From: Martinezella lusitana | Lineage (GTDB): Bacteria; Pseudomonadota; Alphaproteobacteria; Rhizobiales; Rhizobiaceae | Direction: 5' to 3' | DNA length: 64,000 nucleotides | Assembly: GCF_014207095.1 (NCBI RefSeq) | Contig: NZ_JACHBG010000001.1 | Coordinates: 310,001 to 374,000 of the forward strand | Shown here: positions 7,519 through 16,217 of the stretch, one piece after another | How positions within the stretch are numbered: position 1 is the stretch's first letter | Layout of the letters: every line of letters begins with the position of its first letter | Notes under the pieces: generated by a model | Databases searched by the model: none | Told to the model about the DNA's origin: nothing | Seen by the model: the letters and a program-made list of their open reading frames with translations, nothing else | Program-made: the position numbers and the translations under genes

Positions 7519-8413
7519 GCGAAATCTCAACAGCGTACATTTGAATGGTCTTCGAGCCGTGGAGGCGGTGGGGCGGCTGGGGTCCTTGCAGGCTGCCGCA
7601 GATGAACTTGGCGTAACGATCGGCGCGGTCAGCCAGCAGGTTATCAAGGCTGAGGGGCAATTGGGCCGACCGTTGTTTGAGCGCACGCCGAAGGGCATGC
7701 TGATGACCGAAGCCGGTGGCGCAGTACTGGCCCGGCTGGAGGAGGGCTTCAAGGCTCTGTCGGCAGCGGTGGCCGTCGCGCAGCATAAGGATGAGAATAT
7801 CCTCACCATTTCCGTTGCCCCGGTTTTTGCCGCCCGCTGGCTGGTGTACCGCCTCGATCGCTTTGCCAATCGTCACCCCGATATCCGCCTGCGCATCGAC
7901 GCCACGACGAAGCTGATCAATCCGGCGACGTCGGATGTCGATATCGGCATTCGGGTTGGCAACGGGCGGTGGCCGGATGTCGAATCCGAACTGTTGCTGG
8001 CGCAGGAAGTGTTTCCCGTCGTCACACCACGGGTGGCCGCCACGCTCCACGAGCCTGCCGATCTTCTGAAGGTGCCGGCCGTCATCGACGGCCACGCGAT
8101 GTTCGGCTGGGAAGTCTGGTTGAAACAAGCAGGCCTGTCAGGCCATGGCATGGAAGAGCGGCACATCTTCAACGACGCGTCGCTGTGCCTGGATGCGGCC
8201 ATGGCCGGGCAGGGCGTGATGCTCGCCTGGCAGACGCTGGCCGCCTACGCCCTGGAGCAGAAATGCCTTGTCGACCCCTTCGGCATCCGCGCCAAGACCG
8301 GCTTCGGCCACTATTTTGTTGCGGCCGAAGGTGTGCGGGAACCGAAGAAGGTCACCGCTTTCAAGGCCTGGATCCGCGAAGAAATGGAAGAGAGCATGCG
8401 TCTCTTCCGATAG
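7517..8413 (+). CDS. LysR family transcriptional regulator, GcvA-like
   Basis: A 298-residue regulator. The N-terminal winged helix (residues 5-65: LNGLRAVEAVGRLGSLQAAADELGVTIGAVSQQV) has the GcvA-type text, including the GAVSQQVIKAEGQLG recognition helix. The rest is the type-2 periplasmic-binding fold effector domain, with VAPVFAARWLVYRLDRF and VDIGIRVGNGRWP as the usual GcvA-group blocks. The controlled gene is unknown; the nearest divergent gene is the 61-residue protein at 7366. The start lies in a palindrome and lacks a visible ribosome-binding site, so leaderless translation is possible. Confidence 0.88.
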   Translation: MRNLNSVHLNGLRAVEAVGRLGSLQAAADELGVTIGAVSQQVIKAEGQLGRPLFERTPKGMLMTEAGGAVLARLEEGFKALSAAVAVAQHKDENILTISVAPVFAARWLVYRLDRFANRHPDIRLRIDATTKLINPATSDVDIGIRVGNGRWPDVESELLLAQEVFPVVTPRVAATLHEPADLLKVPAVIDGHAMFGWEVWLKQAGLSGHGMEERHIFNDASLCLDAAMAGQGVMLAWQTLAAYALEQKCLVDPFGIRAKTGFGHYFVAAEGVREPKKVTAFKAWIREEMEESMRLFR

Positions 8414-8460
8414 AGCATGATGCCGAAAAACCTAGGTGATGTCAGGCCGACATCATGCTC
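8413..8460. repeat. Dispersed rhizobial hairpin repeat (GAGCATGATG family)
   Basis: GAGCATGATG (8413-8422) pairs perfectly with CATCATGCTC (8451-8460). The left arm begins on the last base of the LysR stop codon. The same outer arms occur at 34155-34204, with different inner text. Confidence 0.65.
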
Positions 8461-8483
8461 CACGTCTTGGATTCCAGACGGAT

Positions 8484-9143
8484 TCAGACCGGCTCTTGGC
8501 CGCGGGTTGCCTGCATGGCTTTGTAGGCGGCGCGTGACTGGCAGCGTTCGATCCAGGCCTTCACCGCAGGATGGGCGTCGAAGAGTTCCTGTTCCGTCTG
8601 AGCGTAGCGCAGCACTTCCGCAAGATTGAGGTCAGCGACGGTGAAGCGGCCACCGACAAGATATTGCTGATTTGACAGATGTTTTTCCAAGACGGCGAGC
8701 GGCCGCTTCAGCGAGCGGCAGGCAACGGCGATCCCGGCCTTGCCCGGTTCGCTATTCTCCTGTGCATTGTCATAGATGCGCACGATCGCGACGCTGTGCG
8801 GCTCGACTTCGTTTGCGGCCCACATGGTCCACATCGTCATCAACCCCTCTTCGTCGATCGCCGCGCCCGCGAGCGGGCCGCCATATTTGCGGGCGAGGTA
8901 CAGATTGATGGCAAGCGATTCATGCATCATCAGATCGCCGTCCTTGATGCAGGGGATCATGCCCATCGGATTGACGGCCAGAAACTCCGGCGACAGCGTG
9001 TTGATCGGTGCATCGGCGGCGAGCGGATTGGCAAGCCGGCTGCCCTGGATGACCGGTACGGATTTGAACTCGATACCGAGCTCCCTAGCCATCCAGTAAT
9101 TGCGCGAGGCGCGCGAGCGATAGACGCCGTAGATCGTCAGCAT
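8484..9143 (-). CDS. Glutathione S-transferase family protein
   Basis: A 219-residue cytosolic protein starting [22 protein letters not shown], a thioredoxin-fold N-terminal domain. [34 protein letters not shown] holds the cis-Pro loop and the E-S glutathione-binding pair. The C-terminal helical domain includes [21 protein letters not shown], with the conserved Asp. The ATG at 9143 has GGGAG upstream; a longer frame to 9275 lacks similarity to the family. The substrate is unknown. It faces away from the large oxidoreductase gene across a 303-bp region. Confidence 0.88.
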   Translation of the reverse strand: MLTIYGVYRSRASRNYWMARELGIEFKSVPVIQGSRLANPLAADAPINTLSPEFLAVNPMGMIPCIKDGDLMMHESLAINLYLARKYGGPLAGAAIDEEGLMTMWTMWAANEVEPHSVAIVRIYDNAQENSEPGKAGIAVACRSLKRPLAVLEKHLSNQQYLVGGRFTVADLNLAEVLRYAQTEQELFDAHPAVKAWIERCQSRAAYKAMQATRGQEPV

Positions 9144-9446
9144 ATGAGGTCTCCCAGATTCGAGTCGGCGCGACATTATTGGGCGGGTCGTGGGAGTAAA
9201 AGGCCCTGGCGCTGATATCGGCAATGAAAGCTCGTGATGAATGACAGTGCGCTTGCTCACCAAGCACGAAAACATCTGTCAACCGCCCGAAATCTTTGCA
9301 AATCATGCTGCGGAGGCTTAGCCTTCGTTCAGAAATTAGCGGCGCTGCGTGTTACCGTTCCCTCACGGCTTTCGTCGGATGCGGTAGGAGGCATCCGGTG
9401 AAATGCATATGGGCAATCGGTGACTGCGATCTCGGGAGGAGAGCAG
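9144..9446. promoter_or_regulatory. Divergent intergenic region upstream of the oxidoreductase/leucine block
   Basis: 303 bp without a convincing ORF. It must carry the promoters of the GST (left) and the oxidoreductase (right). A stem-loop, CGGATGC (9376-9382) with GCATCCG (9391-9397), encloses GGTAGGAG, so a Shine-Dalgarno-like sequence is held in its loop. The true ribosome-binding site of the 9447 gene is GGGAGGAG just before the ATG. No obvious activator site was recognised. Confidence 0.4.
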
Positions 9447-12400
9447 ATGCTTGCGACCGGCGTTTCGCTAGACGACAAATATACGGCAGAGGACGGCCGC
9501 GTTTTCATGACGGGCCTGCAGGCGCTGGTGCGGCTGCCCATGACCCAGATGCGGCGCGACCGCGCCGCCGGGCTCAACACAGCAGCCTTCATTTCCGGTT
9601 ATCGCGGCTCGCCGCTCGGCGGTTACGACCAGCAGCTTTTGAAGGCACAGACCTATCTCGATGCGCATGACGTCACCTTTCAACCGGGTATCAACGAGGA
9701 TCTAGCCGCAACAGCCGTTTGGGGCTCGCAGCAGGTAGGCCTCTCGCCAGGCGCCCGCAAGGATGGCGTACTTGGCATCTGGTACGGCAAAGGCCCCGGC
9801 GTCGACCGTTCCGGAGATGTGCTGAAGCACGGGAATGCCGCCGGCACTTCCAGGCATGGCGGCGTCCTTTGCTTTGCCGGTGACGATCACTCCGCCAAAT
9901 CCTCGACCATCCCGCACCAGACCGACCACGAATTCATGTCGGCGGTCATGCCGGTCATCTATCCCTCGTCCATCCACGAATTTCTTGAATACGGCCTGCT
10001 CGGCATCGCTATGTCGCGTTATTCCGGCTGCTGGGTCGGCATGAAGTTCATCGCCGATACAGTCGAGACAACAGCGGCTGTCGATCTCTCCGGCGAAAGG
10101 CGGCAGTTCGTACTGCCAACCGATTTCGAACTGCCCCCCGGTGGCCTCAATCTCCGCTGGCCCGATCCGCCTTTGATGCAGGATGACCGGCTGCAGAATT
10201 ACAAGGCCTATGCCGCCATCGCCTTCGCTCGCGCCAATCGCGTCGACGAAATCACGCATGACGTGCCCAATGCCCGCTTTGGTATTATCTCCTCCGGCAA
10301 GGCCTATGAGGATGTGCTGCAGGCGCTGCGCGAGCTCGAGATCGGCCCCAAAGAAATGGCGGCGATCGGCCTGCGTATTTTGAAAGTCCGTATGCCCTGG
10401 CCGCTTGAGCCGGAGGCGGTGCGGCACTTCTCCGAAGGGCTGGACGAGGTGCTGGTCGTCGAAGAGCGGCGTGAGATCATCGAAAACCAGATCAAGCAGC
10501 AGCTGTTCAACTGGCGCGCCGATGTGCGCCCGCGCATTGTCGGCAAGTTCGACGAGCACGACAGACCCTATCTCAGCCTGTCTTCTGCGTTGACCGTCGG
10601 TGCCGTTGCCAGGGCGATCGCCGGGCGCATCGTCAAACTCGATCTCGACCGGGGTCTGCATGATCGCATCGCCGCCAAGCTTGCCTATCTTGCCGAGCGT
10701 GGCCAGATCAGCAGAAGCCATGTCGCGCCGCTGAACCGCACGCCGTTCTTCTGCTCCGGCTGTCCGCACAATACGTCCACCCGCGTTCCCGAAGGCAGCC
10801 GCGCCGCCGCCGGCATCGGTTGCCACTACATGGTCACCTGGATGGATCGCAGCACCGAGACCTTCACGCAGATGGGCGGCGAAGGCGTGCCGTGGACGGC
10901 GATTGCACGCTACACCGACGAAAAGCACATGTTCGTCAATCTCGGCGACGGCACCTATTTCCACTCCGGCATTCTCGCCGTCCGCCAGTCCGTCGCCGCC
11001 AAGGTCAATGTCACCTACAAGCTGCTCTACAACGATGCGGTCGCCATGACCGGTGGCCAGCAGATCGACGGGCACCTTACGCCGCAGTTGGTGACGAAGC
11101 AGCTGCATGACGAGGGCGTCAAGCCGATTTACTTGCTATCCGATAATCCCGACGCCTACAGCGCCTCCGAGCTGGCGCCCGGCGTCAAGGTGCTGCATCG
11201 CGACCATATCGATCAGGTGATGCTGACCTTGCGCGAGACCGCGGGCTGTTCGGCGATCGTCTATGTCCAGACCTGTGCCGCCGAGAAGCGCCGTCGCCGC
11301 AGCCGCGGCCTGATGGAAGATCCGGCCAAGCGCGTTTTCATCAACAAGGCTGTCTGCGAGGGTTGCGGCGATTGCTCGGTACAATCCAACTGCATCTCCG
11401 TCGAGCCGCTGGAGACTGAATTCGGCCGCAAGCGCCAGATCAACCAGTCGAGCTGCAACAAGGATTTCTCCTGCGTCAAAGGCTTCTGCCCGTCCTTCGT
11501 CACTGTTCATGGCGGCAAGCGCCGCAAGCGGAAGGCGCGCGCACCTGCCGATATCAAGCTGCCCCTGCCTGAAATTCCTGTCATCGTCGACCGCCCTTGG
11601 AATATCGCAATTGCCGGCGTCGGCGGCACCGGGATCCTGACGATCGGCGCCATTCTTGGTATGGCCGCGCATCTCGACGGCAAGGTGCCGATGATCCTCG
11701 ACATGGCCGGCCTCGCCCAGAAGGGTGGCGCCGTCATGAGCCATCTGCGCATCGGTTTAAACCAGGGCGACGTCACCTCATCGAGGATCGTCAACGGCGG
11801 CGCCGATCTCTTGTTTGCTGCAGACGAGGTTGTCGGCGCCTCCAAGGATGCGATCACGCTCTGCTCGGAGGCCCGCACCACGGCCATCGTCAACACCGGC
11901 CTGATGCCGGTTGCCGATTTCGTGCGCAATCGCGATTTCGATTTCAAGGCCGGCTCGATCCAGCACACGATCGCGAAGGCTGTGAGCGACAAATCCGTCT
12001 TCCTCGATTTCAATCGCATCGCAACCGAGCTGACCGGCGATGCCATCTCGACCAATATTCTATTGACCGGTTTTGCCTGGCAGCGCGGCCTGCTGCCGCT
12101 GTCGCTGGAATCGATCGAGAAGGCGATCGAGCTCAATGGCGTCGCCGTCAAGGCGAGCCTTGCCGCCTTCTCCTGGGGCCGGCTTCTGGCGCATGACCCG
12201 CAGTCCGTGCAGGCCATGATCACCGAGCCGGATGCTGGCAAGACACTGGCGGATATGGGCCTCGAAGATCTCATCAAGCATCGCAAGGCCCATCTGGCTA
12301 CCTATCAGGACGAGGCACTTGCCGAGCGTTACGGCCGCTTCGTGGCCCATGCCAACGCCTTGGCGATCAGGGAACGCCTGTCGGACAAGGTGCCCTTTGC

Positions 12401-12920
12401 TGTCGCCGTCACCTATGCGCGTATTCTGGCCTATAAGGATGAATACGAGGTCGCTCGTCTCCTGACCGATCCTTCCTTCGAAGCGCAGCTACGGGAGGAG
12501 ATGGAGGGCGATTTCAAGCTGGCCTTCAATCTTGCGCCGCCGATCTTAGGCGGGAAGGATCCGAACGGCCGACCGAAGAAGCGTGAATTCGGTGCCTGGA
12601 TCCTGCCGTTACTGCGCGCTCTGGCGCCGATGAAACGACTGCGGGGCACCGCTTTCGACCCCTTCGGTTATATGGCGGAACGTCGATTGGAGCGCCGCAT
12701 GATCGCCGAATATGAAGGAATTGCTGAGCGCGTGCTCGCAGGCCTGCGCCACGACAACGAAGCGGAGGCTCTCGCCATTCTCTCTCTGTTTGATGAGATC
12801 AGAGGCTTCGGCCCGGTCAAGCACAAGGCCATTGAGACGATCATGATGACGATTGCCGACAGGATGAAAGCCTATGAGGCGACGCAGGAGACGCGGCAAG
12901 TGTCGGCCAATGCCGCATGA
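9447..12920 (+). CDS. Fused indolepyruvate (2-oxoacid):ferredoxin oxidoreductase
   Basis: A 1157-residue cytoplasmic enzyme in which the IorA and IorB functions are joined. It oxidatively decarboxylates an aryl or branched 2-oxoacid to the acyl-CoA with thiamine diphosphate and Fe-S clusters. N-terminal pyrimidine-binding domain: FISGYRGSPLGGYD. CSGCPHNTSTRVPEGS lies near residue 435 and GDGTYFHSG, the thiamine-binding loop, near 500. A cysteine cluster KAVCEGCGDCSVQSNC lies near 634, and the gamma domain starts with GVGGTGILTIG near 723. The ATG at 9447 is preceded by GGGAGGAG. It lies 86 bp upstream of the isovaleryl-CoA dehydrogenase operon and on the same strand, so a role in branched-chain ketoacid oxidation is possible; aryl pyruvates are the family default. 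Confidence 0.9.
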   Translation: MLATGVSLDDKYTAEDGRVFMTGLQALVRLPMTQMRRDRAAGLNTAAFISGYRGSPLGGYDQQLLKAQTYLDAHDVTFQPGINEDLAATAVWGSQQVGLSPGARKDGVLGIWYGKGPGVDRSGDVLKHGNAAGTSRHGGVLCFAGDDHSAKSSTIPHQTDHEFMSAVMPVIYPSSIHEFLEYGLLGIAMSRYSGCWVGMKFIADTVETTAAVDLSGERRQFVLPTDFELPPGGLNLRWPDPPLMQDDRLQNYKAYAAIAFARANRVDEITHDVPNARFGIISSGKAYEDVLQALRELEIGPKEMAAIGLRILKVRMPWPLEPEAVRHFSEGLDEVLVVEERREIIENQIKQQLFNWRADVRPRIVGKFDEHDRPYLSLSSALTVGAVARAIAGRIVKLDLDRGLHDRIAAKLAYLAERGQISRSHVAPLNRTPFFCSGCPHNTSTRVPEGSRAAAGIGCHYMVTWMDRSTETFTQMGGEGVPWTAIARYTDEKHMFVNLGDGTYFHSGILAVRQSVAAKVNVTYKLLYNDAVAMTGGQQIDGHLTPQLVTKQLHDEGVKPIYLLSDNPDAYSASELAPGVKVLHRDHIDQVMLTLRETAGCSAIVYVQTCAAEKRRRRSRGLMEDPAKRVFINKAVCEGCGDCSVQSNCISVEPLETEFGRKRQINQSSCNKDFSCVKGFCPSFVTVHGGKRRKRKARAPADIKLPLPEIPVIVDRPWNIAIAGVGGTGILTIGAILGMAAHLDGKVPMILDMAGLAQKGGAVMSHLRIGLNQGDVTSSRIVNGGADLLFAADEVVGASKDAITLCSEARTTAIVNTGLMPVADFVRNRDFDFKAGSIQHTIAKAVSDKSVFLDFNRIATELTGDAISTNILLTGFAWQRGLLPLSLESIEKAIELNGVAVKASLAAFSWGRLLAHDPQSVQAMITEPDAGKTLADMGLEDLIKHRKAHLATYQDEALAERYGRFVAHANALAIRERLSDKVPFAVAVTYARILAYKDEYEVARLLTDPSFEAQLREEMEGDFKLAFNLAPPILGGKDPNGRPKKREFGAWILPLLRALAPMKRLRGTAFDPFGYMAERRLERRMIAEYEGIAERVLAGLRHDNEAEALAILSLFDEIRGFGPVKHKAIETIMMTIADRMKAYEATQETRQVSANAA

Positions 12921-13006
12921 TGGCTAAGGCAGGCGCTTGAAGCGGGCATAAAGAGATATACGTTGACAAGGATCGGACGTTTGGGACGGTCGGGAGGAGA
13001 AGCAGG

Positions 13007-14170
13007 ATGTTCGAAGGGGGATTGAATTTCGCGCTGGGCGAGGACATCGAAGCGCTGCGCGAACAGGTGCGCCGTTTCGCGGCCAACCGTATCGCGCCGT
13101 TTGCCGACGAGATCGATCGCAACAACAGTTTCCCGATGCATCTTTGGCGGGAGATGGGTGATCTCGGCGTGCTTGGGATTACCGTCGACGAAGCGCTCGG
13201 CGGGGCAGGGCTCGGCTATCTTGCCCATACGGTTGCCATGGAAGAAATCAGCCGTGCGTCCGCTTCCGTCGGCCTCAGTTACGGCGCCCATTCCAACCTT
13301 TGCGTCAACCAGATCCATCGCAACGGCACGACGGCCCAAAAGGAGCGCTATCTGCCGAAGCTGATTTCGGGCGAACATGTCGGGGCGCTCGCCATGTCCG
13401 AACCCGGTGCCGGTTCCGACGTCGTTTCCATGAAGCTTCATGCTGAAAAGCGCGGCCATCATTATGTGCTGAACGGCAGTAAGATGTGGATCACCAACGG
13501 CCCGGATGCCGATGTTCTCGTCGTCTACGCGAAGACTTCGCCGGATGCCGGCCCGCGCGGCATTACTGCCTTTCTTATTGAAAAGGGCTTCAAGGGGTTT
13601 TCCGTCGGCCAGAAGCTCGACAAGCTCGGCATGCGCGGCTCTAACACGTCGGAGCTGATCTTCACGGATTGCGAAGTGCCGGAGGAGAATATTCTGGGGC
13701 AAGTCGATGGCGGTGTTCGCGTGCTGATGTCGGGGCTCGATTATGAGCGCGTCGTGCTCTCGGGCGGTCCGGTCGGCATCATGGCGGCCTGTATGGATGT
13801 GGTGATGCCCTATGTGCATGAGCGCAGGCAGTTCGGCCAGTCCATCGGCGAGTTCCAGCTGATGCAGGGCAAGCTCGCCGACATGTATGTCACCATGAAT
13901 GCCGCGCGCGCCTATGTCTATGCGGTGGCGGCCGCCTGCGATCGCGGCGAGACGACCCGCAAGGATGCGGCCGGCTGCATTCTCTATTCCGCGGAGAAAG
14001 CGACGGCGCTCGCGCTCGAATGCATCCAGGCGCTCGGCGGCAATGGCTATACCAATGATTACCCCGCCGGGCGGCTGCTGCGTGACGCCAAGCTCTATGA
14101 GATCGGCGCCGGCACGTCCGAAATCCGGCGCATGCTGATCGGCCGCGAGTTGTTCGGCGAAACGGCCTGA
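13007..14170 (+). CDS. ivd: Isovaleryl-CoA dehydrogenase
   Basis: Catalyses the FAD-dependent step from isovaleryl-CoA to 3-methylcrotonyl-CoA in leucine breakdown, passing electrons to ETF. The 387 residues have the normal acyl-CoA dehydrogenase length. FAD- and substrate-binding text includes [16 protein letters not shown] and [11 protein letters not shown]. The catalytic base specific to isovaleryl-CoA dehydrogenases is Glu247 in the [12 protein letters not shown] segment, unlike the later Glu of short- and medium-chain enzymes. C-terminal [15 protein letters not shown] is intact. GGGAGGAG lies before the ATG. It is the first gene of the leucine block and is followed after 36 bp by mccB. 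Confidence 0.95.
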   Translation: MFEGGLNFALGEDIEALREQVRRFAANRIAPFADEIDRNNSFPMHLWREMGDLGVLGITVDEALGGAGLGYLAHTVAMEEISRASASVGLSYGAHSNLCVNQIHRNGTTAQKERYLPKLISGEHVGALAMSEPGAGSDVVSMKLHAEKRGHHYVLNGSKMWITNGPDADVLVVYAKTSPDAGPRGITAFLIEKGFKGFSVGQKLDKLGMRGSNTSELIFTDCEVPEENILGQVDGGVRVLMSGLDYERVVLSGGPVGIMAACMDVVMPYVHERRQFGQSIGEFQLMQGKLADMYVTMNAARAYVYAVAAACDRGETTRKDAAGCILYSAEKATALALECIQALGGNGYTNDYPAGRLLRDAKLYEIGAGTSEIRRMLIGRELFGETA

Positions 14171-14206
14171 TTTCGAATTCCATTTGACTTGATCGAGTGA
14201 GGCCGC

Positions 14207-15814
14207 ATGACCGTCCTGAAATCAGAGATATCGACGCATTCCGATCGCTTCCGCGACAATCGTGCGGCGTTGCTGGAGGCGATCGGGGTCGCCGCGGCTG
14301 CGGCGTCGAAAGCGGCGGAAGGCGGCGGAGCGCAGGCGCGCGAACGGCATGTCAGTCGCGGCAAGATGCTGCCGCGCGATCGCGTTGCCGGCTTGATCGA
14401 TCCCGCCACATCGTTTCTGGAAATCGGCGCGACGGCGGCCCACGGAATGCATGGCGACGATGCACCGGGCGCCGGCCTGATCGCCGGCATCGGCCGCGTT
14501 TCGGGCCGTGACTGCATGATCGTCTGCAACGATGCCACGGTCAAAGGCGGCACCTATTATCCGATCACGGTGAAGAAGCATCTGCGGGCGCAGGAGATTG
14601 CGGCGGAGAACAACCTGCCTTGCATCTATCTCGTCGATTCCGGTGGCGCAAACCTGCCGAACCAGGACGAGGTGTTTCCGGATCGCGATCACTTCGGCCG
14701 CATCTTCTACAATCAGGCCAATATGTCGGCAGCCGGCATTCCGCAGATCGCCGTCGTCATGGGATCCTGCACGGCAGGCGGCGCCTATGTGCCTGCCATG
14801 TCGGATGAAACCATCATTGTCGAGAAGCAGGGAACGATCTTTCTGGCCGGTCCGCCGCTCGTCAAGGCGGCGACGGGGGAGGTGGTTTCAGCCGAGGATC
14901 TCGGCGGCGGTGACGTCCATACGCGCCTCTCCGGCGTTGCCGACCATCTTGCGCGCGACGATGCCCACGCGCTTGCGCTCGCCCGACAGGCGGTCGCCAA
15001 TCTCAATCGCCGCAAACCTGAGGGTGTCGAGCTTCGCACGCCCGAGGCGCCGCTCTACGATCCCGAAGAAATCCTGGGCATCGTCCCTTCAGACCTGCGC
15101 ACGCCCTATGACGTGCGTGAGGTCATCGCCCGCATGGTGGATGGCTCTCGCCTCGATGAGTTCAAGGCGCGCTACGGCACGACGTTGGTCTGCGGCTTCG
15201 CCCACATCCACGGCATTCCCGTCGGGATCGTCGCCAACAACGGTGTCCTGTTCTCGGAGTCGGCCTTGAAGGGCGCGCATTTCGTCGAACTCTGCTCACA
15301 GCGCAAGATCCCGCTGGTCTTCCTGCAGAACATCACCGGCTTCATGGTCGGCCGGAAATACGAGACGGAAGGTATCGCCAAGAACGGCGCCAAGCTGGTG
15401 ACGGCAGTGGCGACCACCAAAGTTCCGAAGGTCACCATGCTCATCGGTGGCTCCTTCGGTGCCGGCAATTACGGCATGGCCGGCCGCGCCTATTCGCCGC
15501 GCTTCCTCTGGACCTGGCCCAACAGCCGCATCTCGGTCATGGGCGGGGAGCAGGCGGCGGGCGTGCTCGCCACCGTGCGCGGCGAAGCGCTGGCTCGCGC
15601 CGGCAAGCCCTGGACGAAAGAGGAGGAGGCCGCCTTCAAGGAACCGACGCTCAAGATGTTCGAAACCCAGAGCCACCCGCTCTACGCCTCGGCCCGCCTC
15701 TGGGACGATGGCATCATCGACCCGCGCAAGAGCCGCGACGTGCTGGCTCTGTCGCTTTCAGCAGCACTCAACGCGCCGATCGAAGACACACGCTTCGGTC
15801 TGTTCAGGATGTGA
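14207..15814 (+). CDS. mccB: 3-Methylcrotonyl-CoA carboxylase, carboxyltransferase (beta) subunit
   Basis: Transfers CO2 from carboxybiotin on the alpha subunit to 3-methylcrotonyl-CoA, giving 3-methylglutaconyl-CoA. The 535 residues form the two crotonase-fold carboxyltransferase halves. In the N-half, [22 protein letters not shown] and [16 protein letters not shown] are characteristic. In the C-half, [15 protein letters not shown] and [18 protein letters not shown] form the oxyanion-hole loops. Text and length fit MccB better than propionyl-CoA carboxylase beta. It lies in the same operon as ivd and mccA, with a RidA-like gene between the two carboxylase subunits. Confidence 0.95.
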   Translation: MTVLKSEISTHSDRFRDNRAALLEAIGVAAAAASKAAEGGGAQARERHVSRGKMLPRDRVAGLIDPATSFLEIGATAAHGMHGDDAPGAGLIAGIGRVSGRDCMIVCNDATVKGGTYYPITVKKHLRAQEIAAENNLPCIYLVDSGGANLPNQDEVFPDRDHFGRIFYNQANMSAAGIPQIAVVMGSCTAGGAYVPAMSDETIIVEKQGTIFLAGPPLVKAATGEVVSAEDLGGGDVHTRLSGVADHLARDDAHALALARQAVANLNRRKPEGVELRTPEAPLYDPEEILGIVPSDLRTPYDVREVIARMVDGSRLDEFKARYGTTLVCGFAHIHGIPVGIVANNGVLFSESALKGAHFVELCSQRKIPLVFLQNITGFMVGRKYETEGIAKNGAKLVTAVATTKVPKVTMLIGGSFGAGNYGMAGRAYSPRFLWTWPNSRISVMGGEQAAGVLATVRGEALARAGKPWTKEEEAAFKEPTLKMFETQSHPLYASARLWDDGIIDPRKSRDVLALSLSAALNAPIEDTRFGLFRM

Positions 15815-15824
15815 GGAGATGGAA

Positions 15825-16208
15825 ATGAAACGCGATACCATCAATGCAAAGAATGCGCCGCAGCCACGCGGCGGCTATGCGCAGGCCGTAAAGCTCGAAA
15901 ATTTCGAGCGATTGCTGTTTGTCAGCGGGCAGATCCCGATGACGTCGGACGATACGCTGCCTGACGGGTTCAAGGCGCAGGCTCGCCAAGCCTGGCTGAA
16001 TGTCGATGCCCAACTCAAGGCGGCCGGCATGACCAAGGATGATATCGTCAAGGTCACCACCTTTCTTGCCGACCGGCACCACACGATGGAAAACCGTGAG
16101 ATCCGCGCCGAATATCTAGGCCCGCTCACGCCGGCCATGACTGTCGTGATCGCCGGTATTTTCGACACGGCCTGGTTGCTCGAAGTCGAAGTCATTGCCG
16201 CGCAATAG
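15825..16208 (+). CDS. RidA/YjgF-family protein lacking the catalytic arginine
   Basis: A 127-residue trimeric-type YjgF/YER057c/UK114 protein within the leucine operon. FVSGQIPMTSDDTLPDGFKAQARQAWLNV is the family core, and VKVTTFLADRHH is also typical. In imine-hydrolysing RidA the late block is PARSCVEV with an essential Arg; here it reads TPAMTVVIAG, with Met at that place, so the standard 2-aminoacrylate deaminase activity is doubtful. Two ATGs are available (15819, 15825); GAGGAG lies six bases before 15825, so that start is chosen. The gene lies 10 bp after mccB's stop region and 9 bp before mccA, indicating co-transcription. Confidence 0.88.
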   Translation: MKRDTINAKNAPQPRGGYAQAVKLENFERLLFVSGQIPMTSDDTLPDGFKAQARQAWLNVDAQLKAAGMTKDDIVKVTTFLADRHHTMENREIRAEYLGPLTPAMTVVIAGIFDTAWLLEVEVIAAQ

Positions 16209-16217
16209 GGTCTGCCG

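Noticed and set aside
9702..11108. 468-residue minus-strand frame opposite the oxidoreductase gene
   Set aside because: It is antisense to a long gene with clear thiamine and Fe-S motifs; its translation is rich in His, Asp, Gly and Arg with no domain, typical of an antisense shadow in high-GC DNA.
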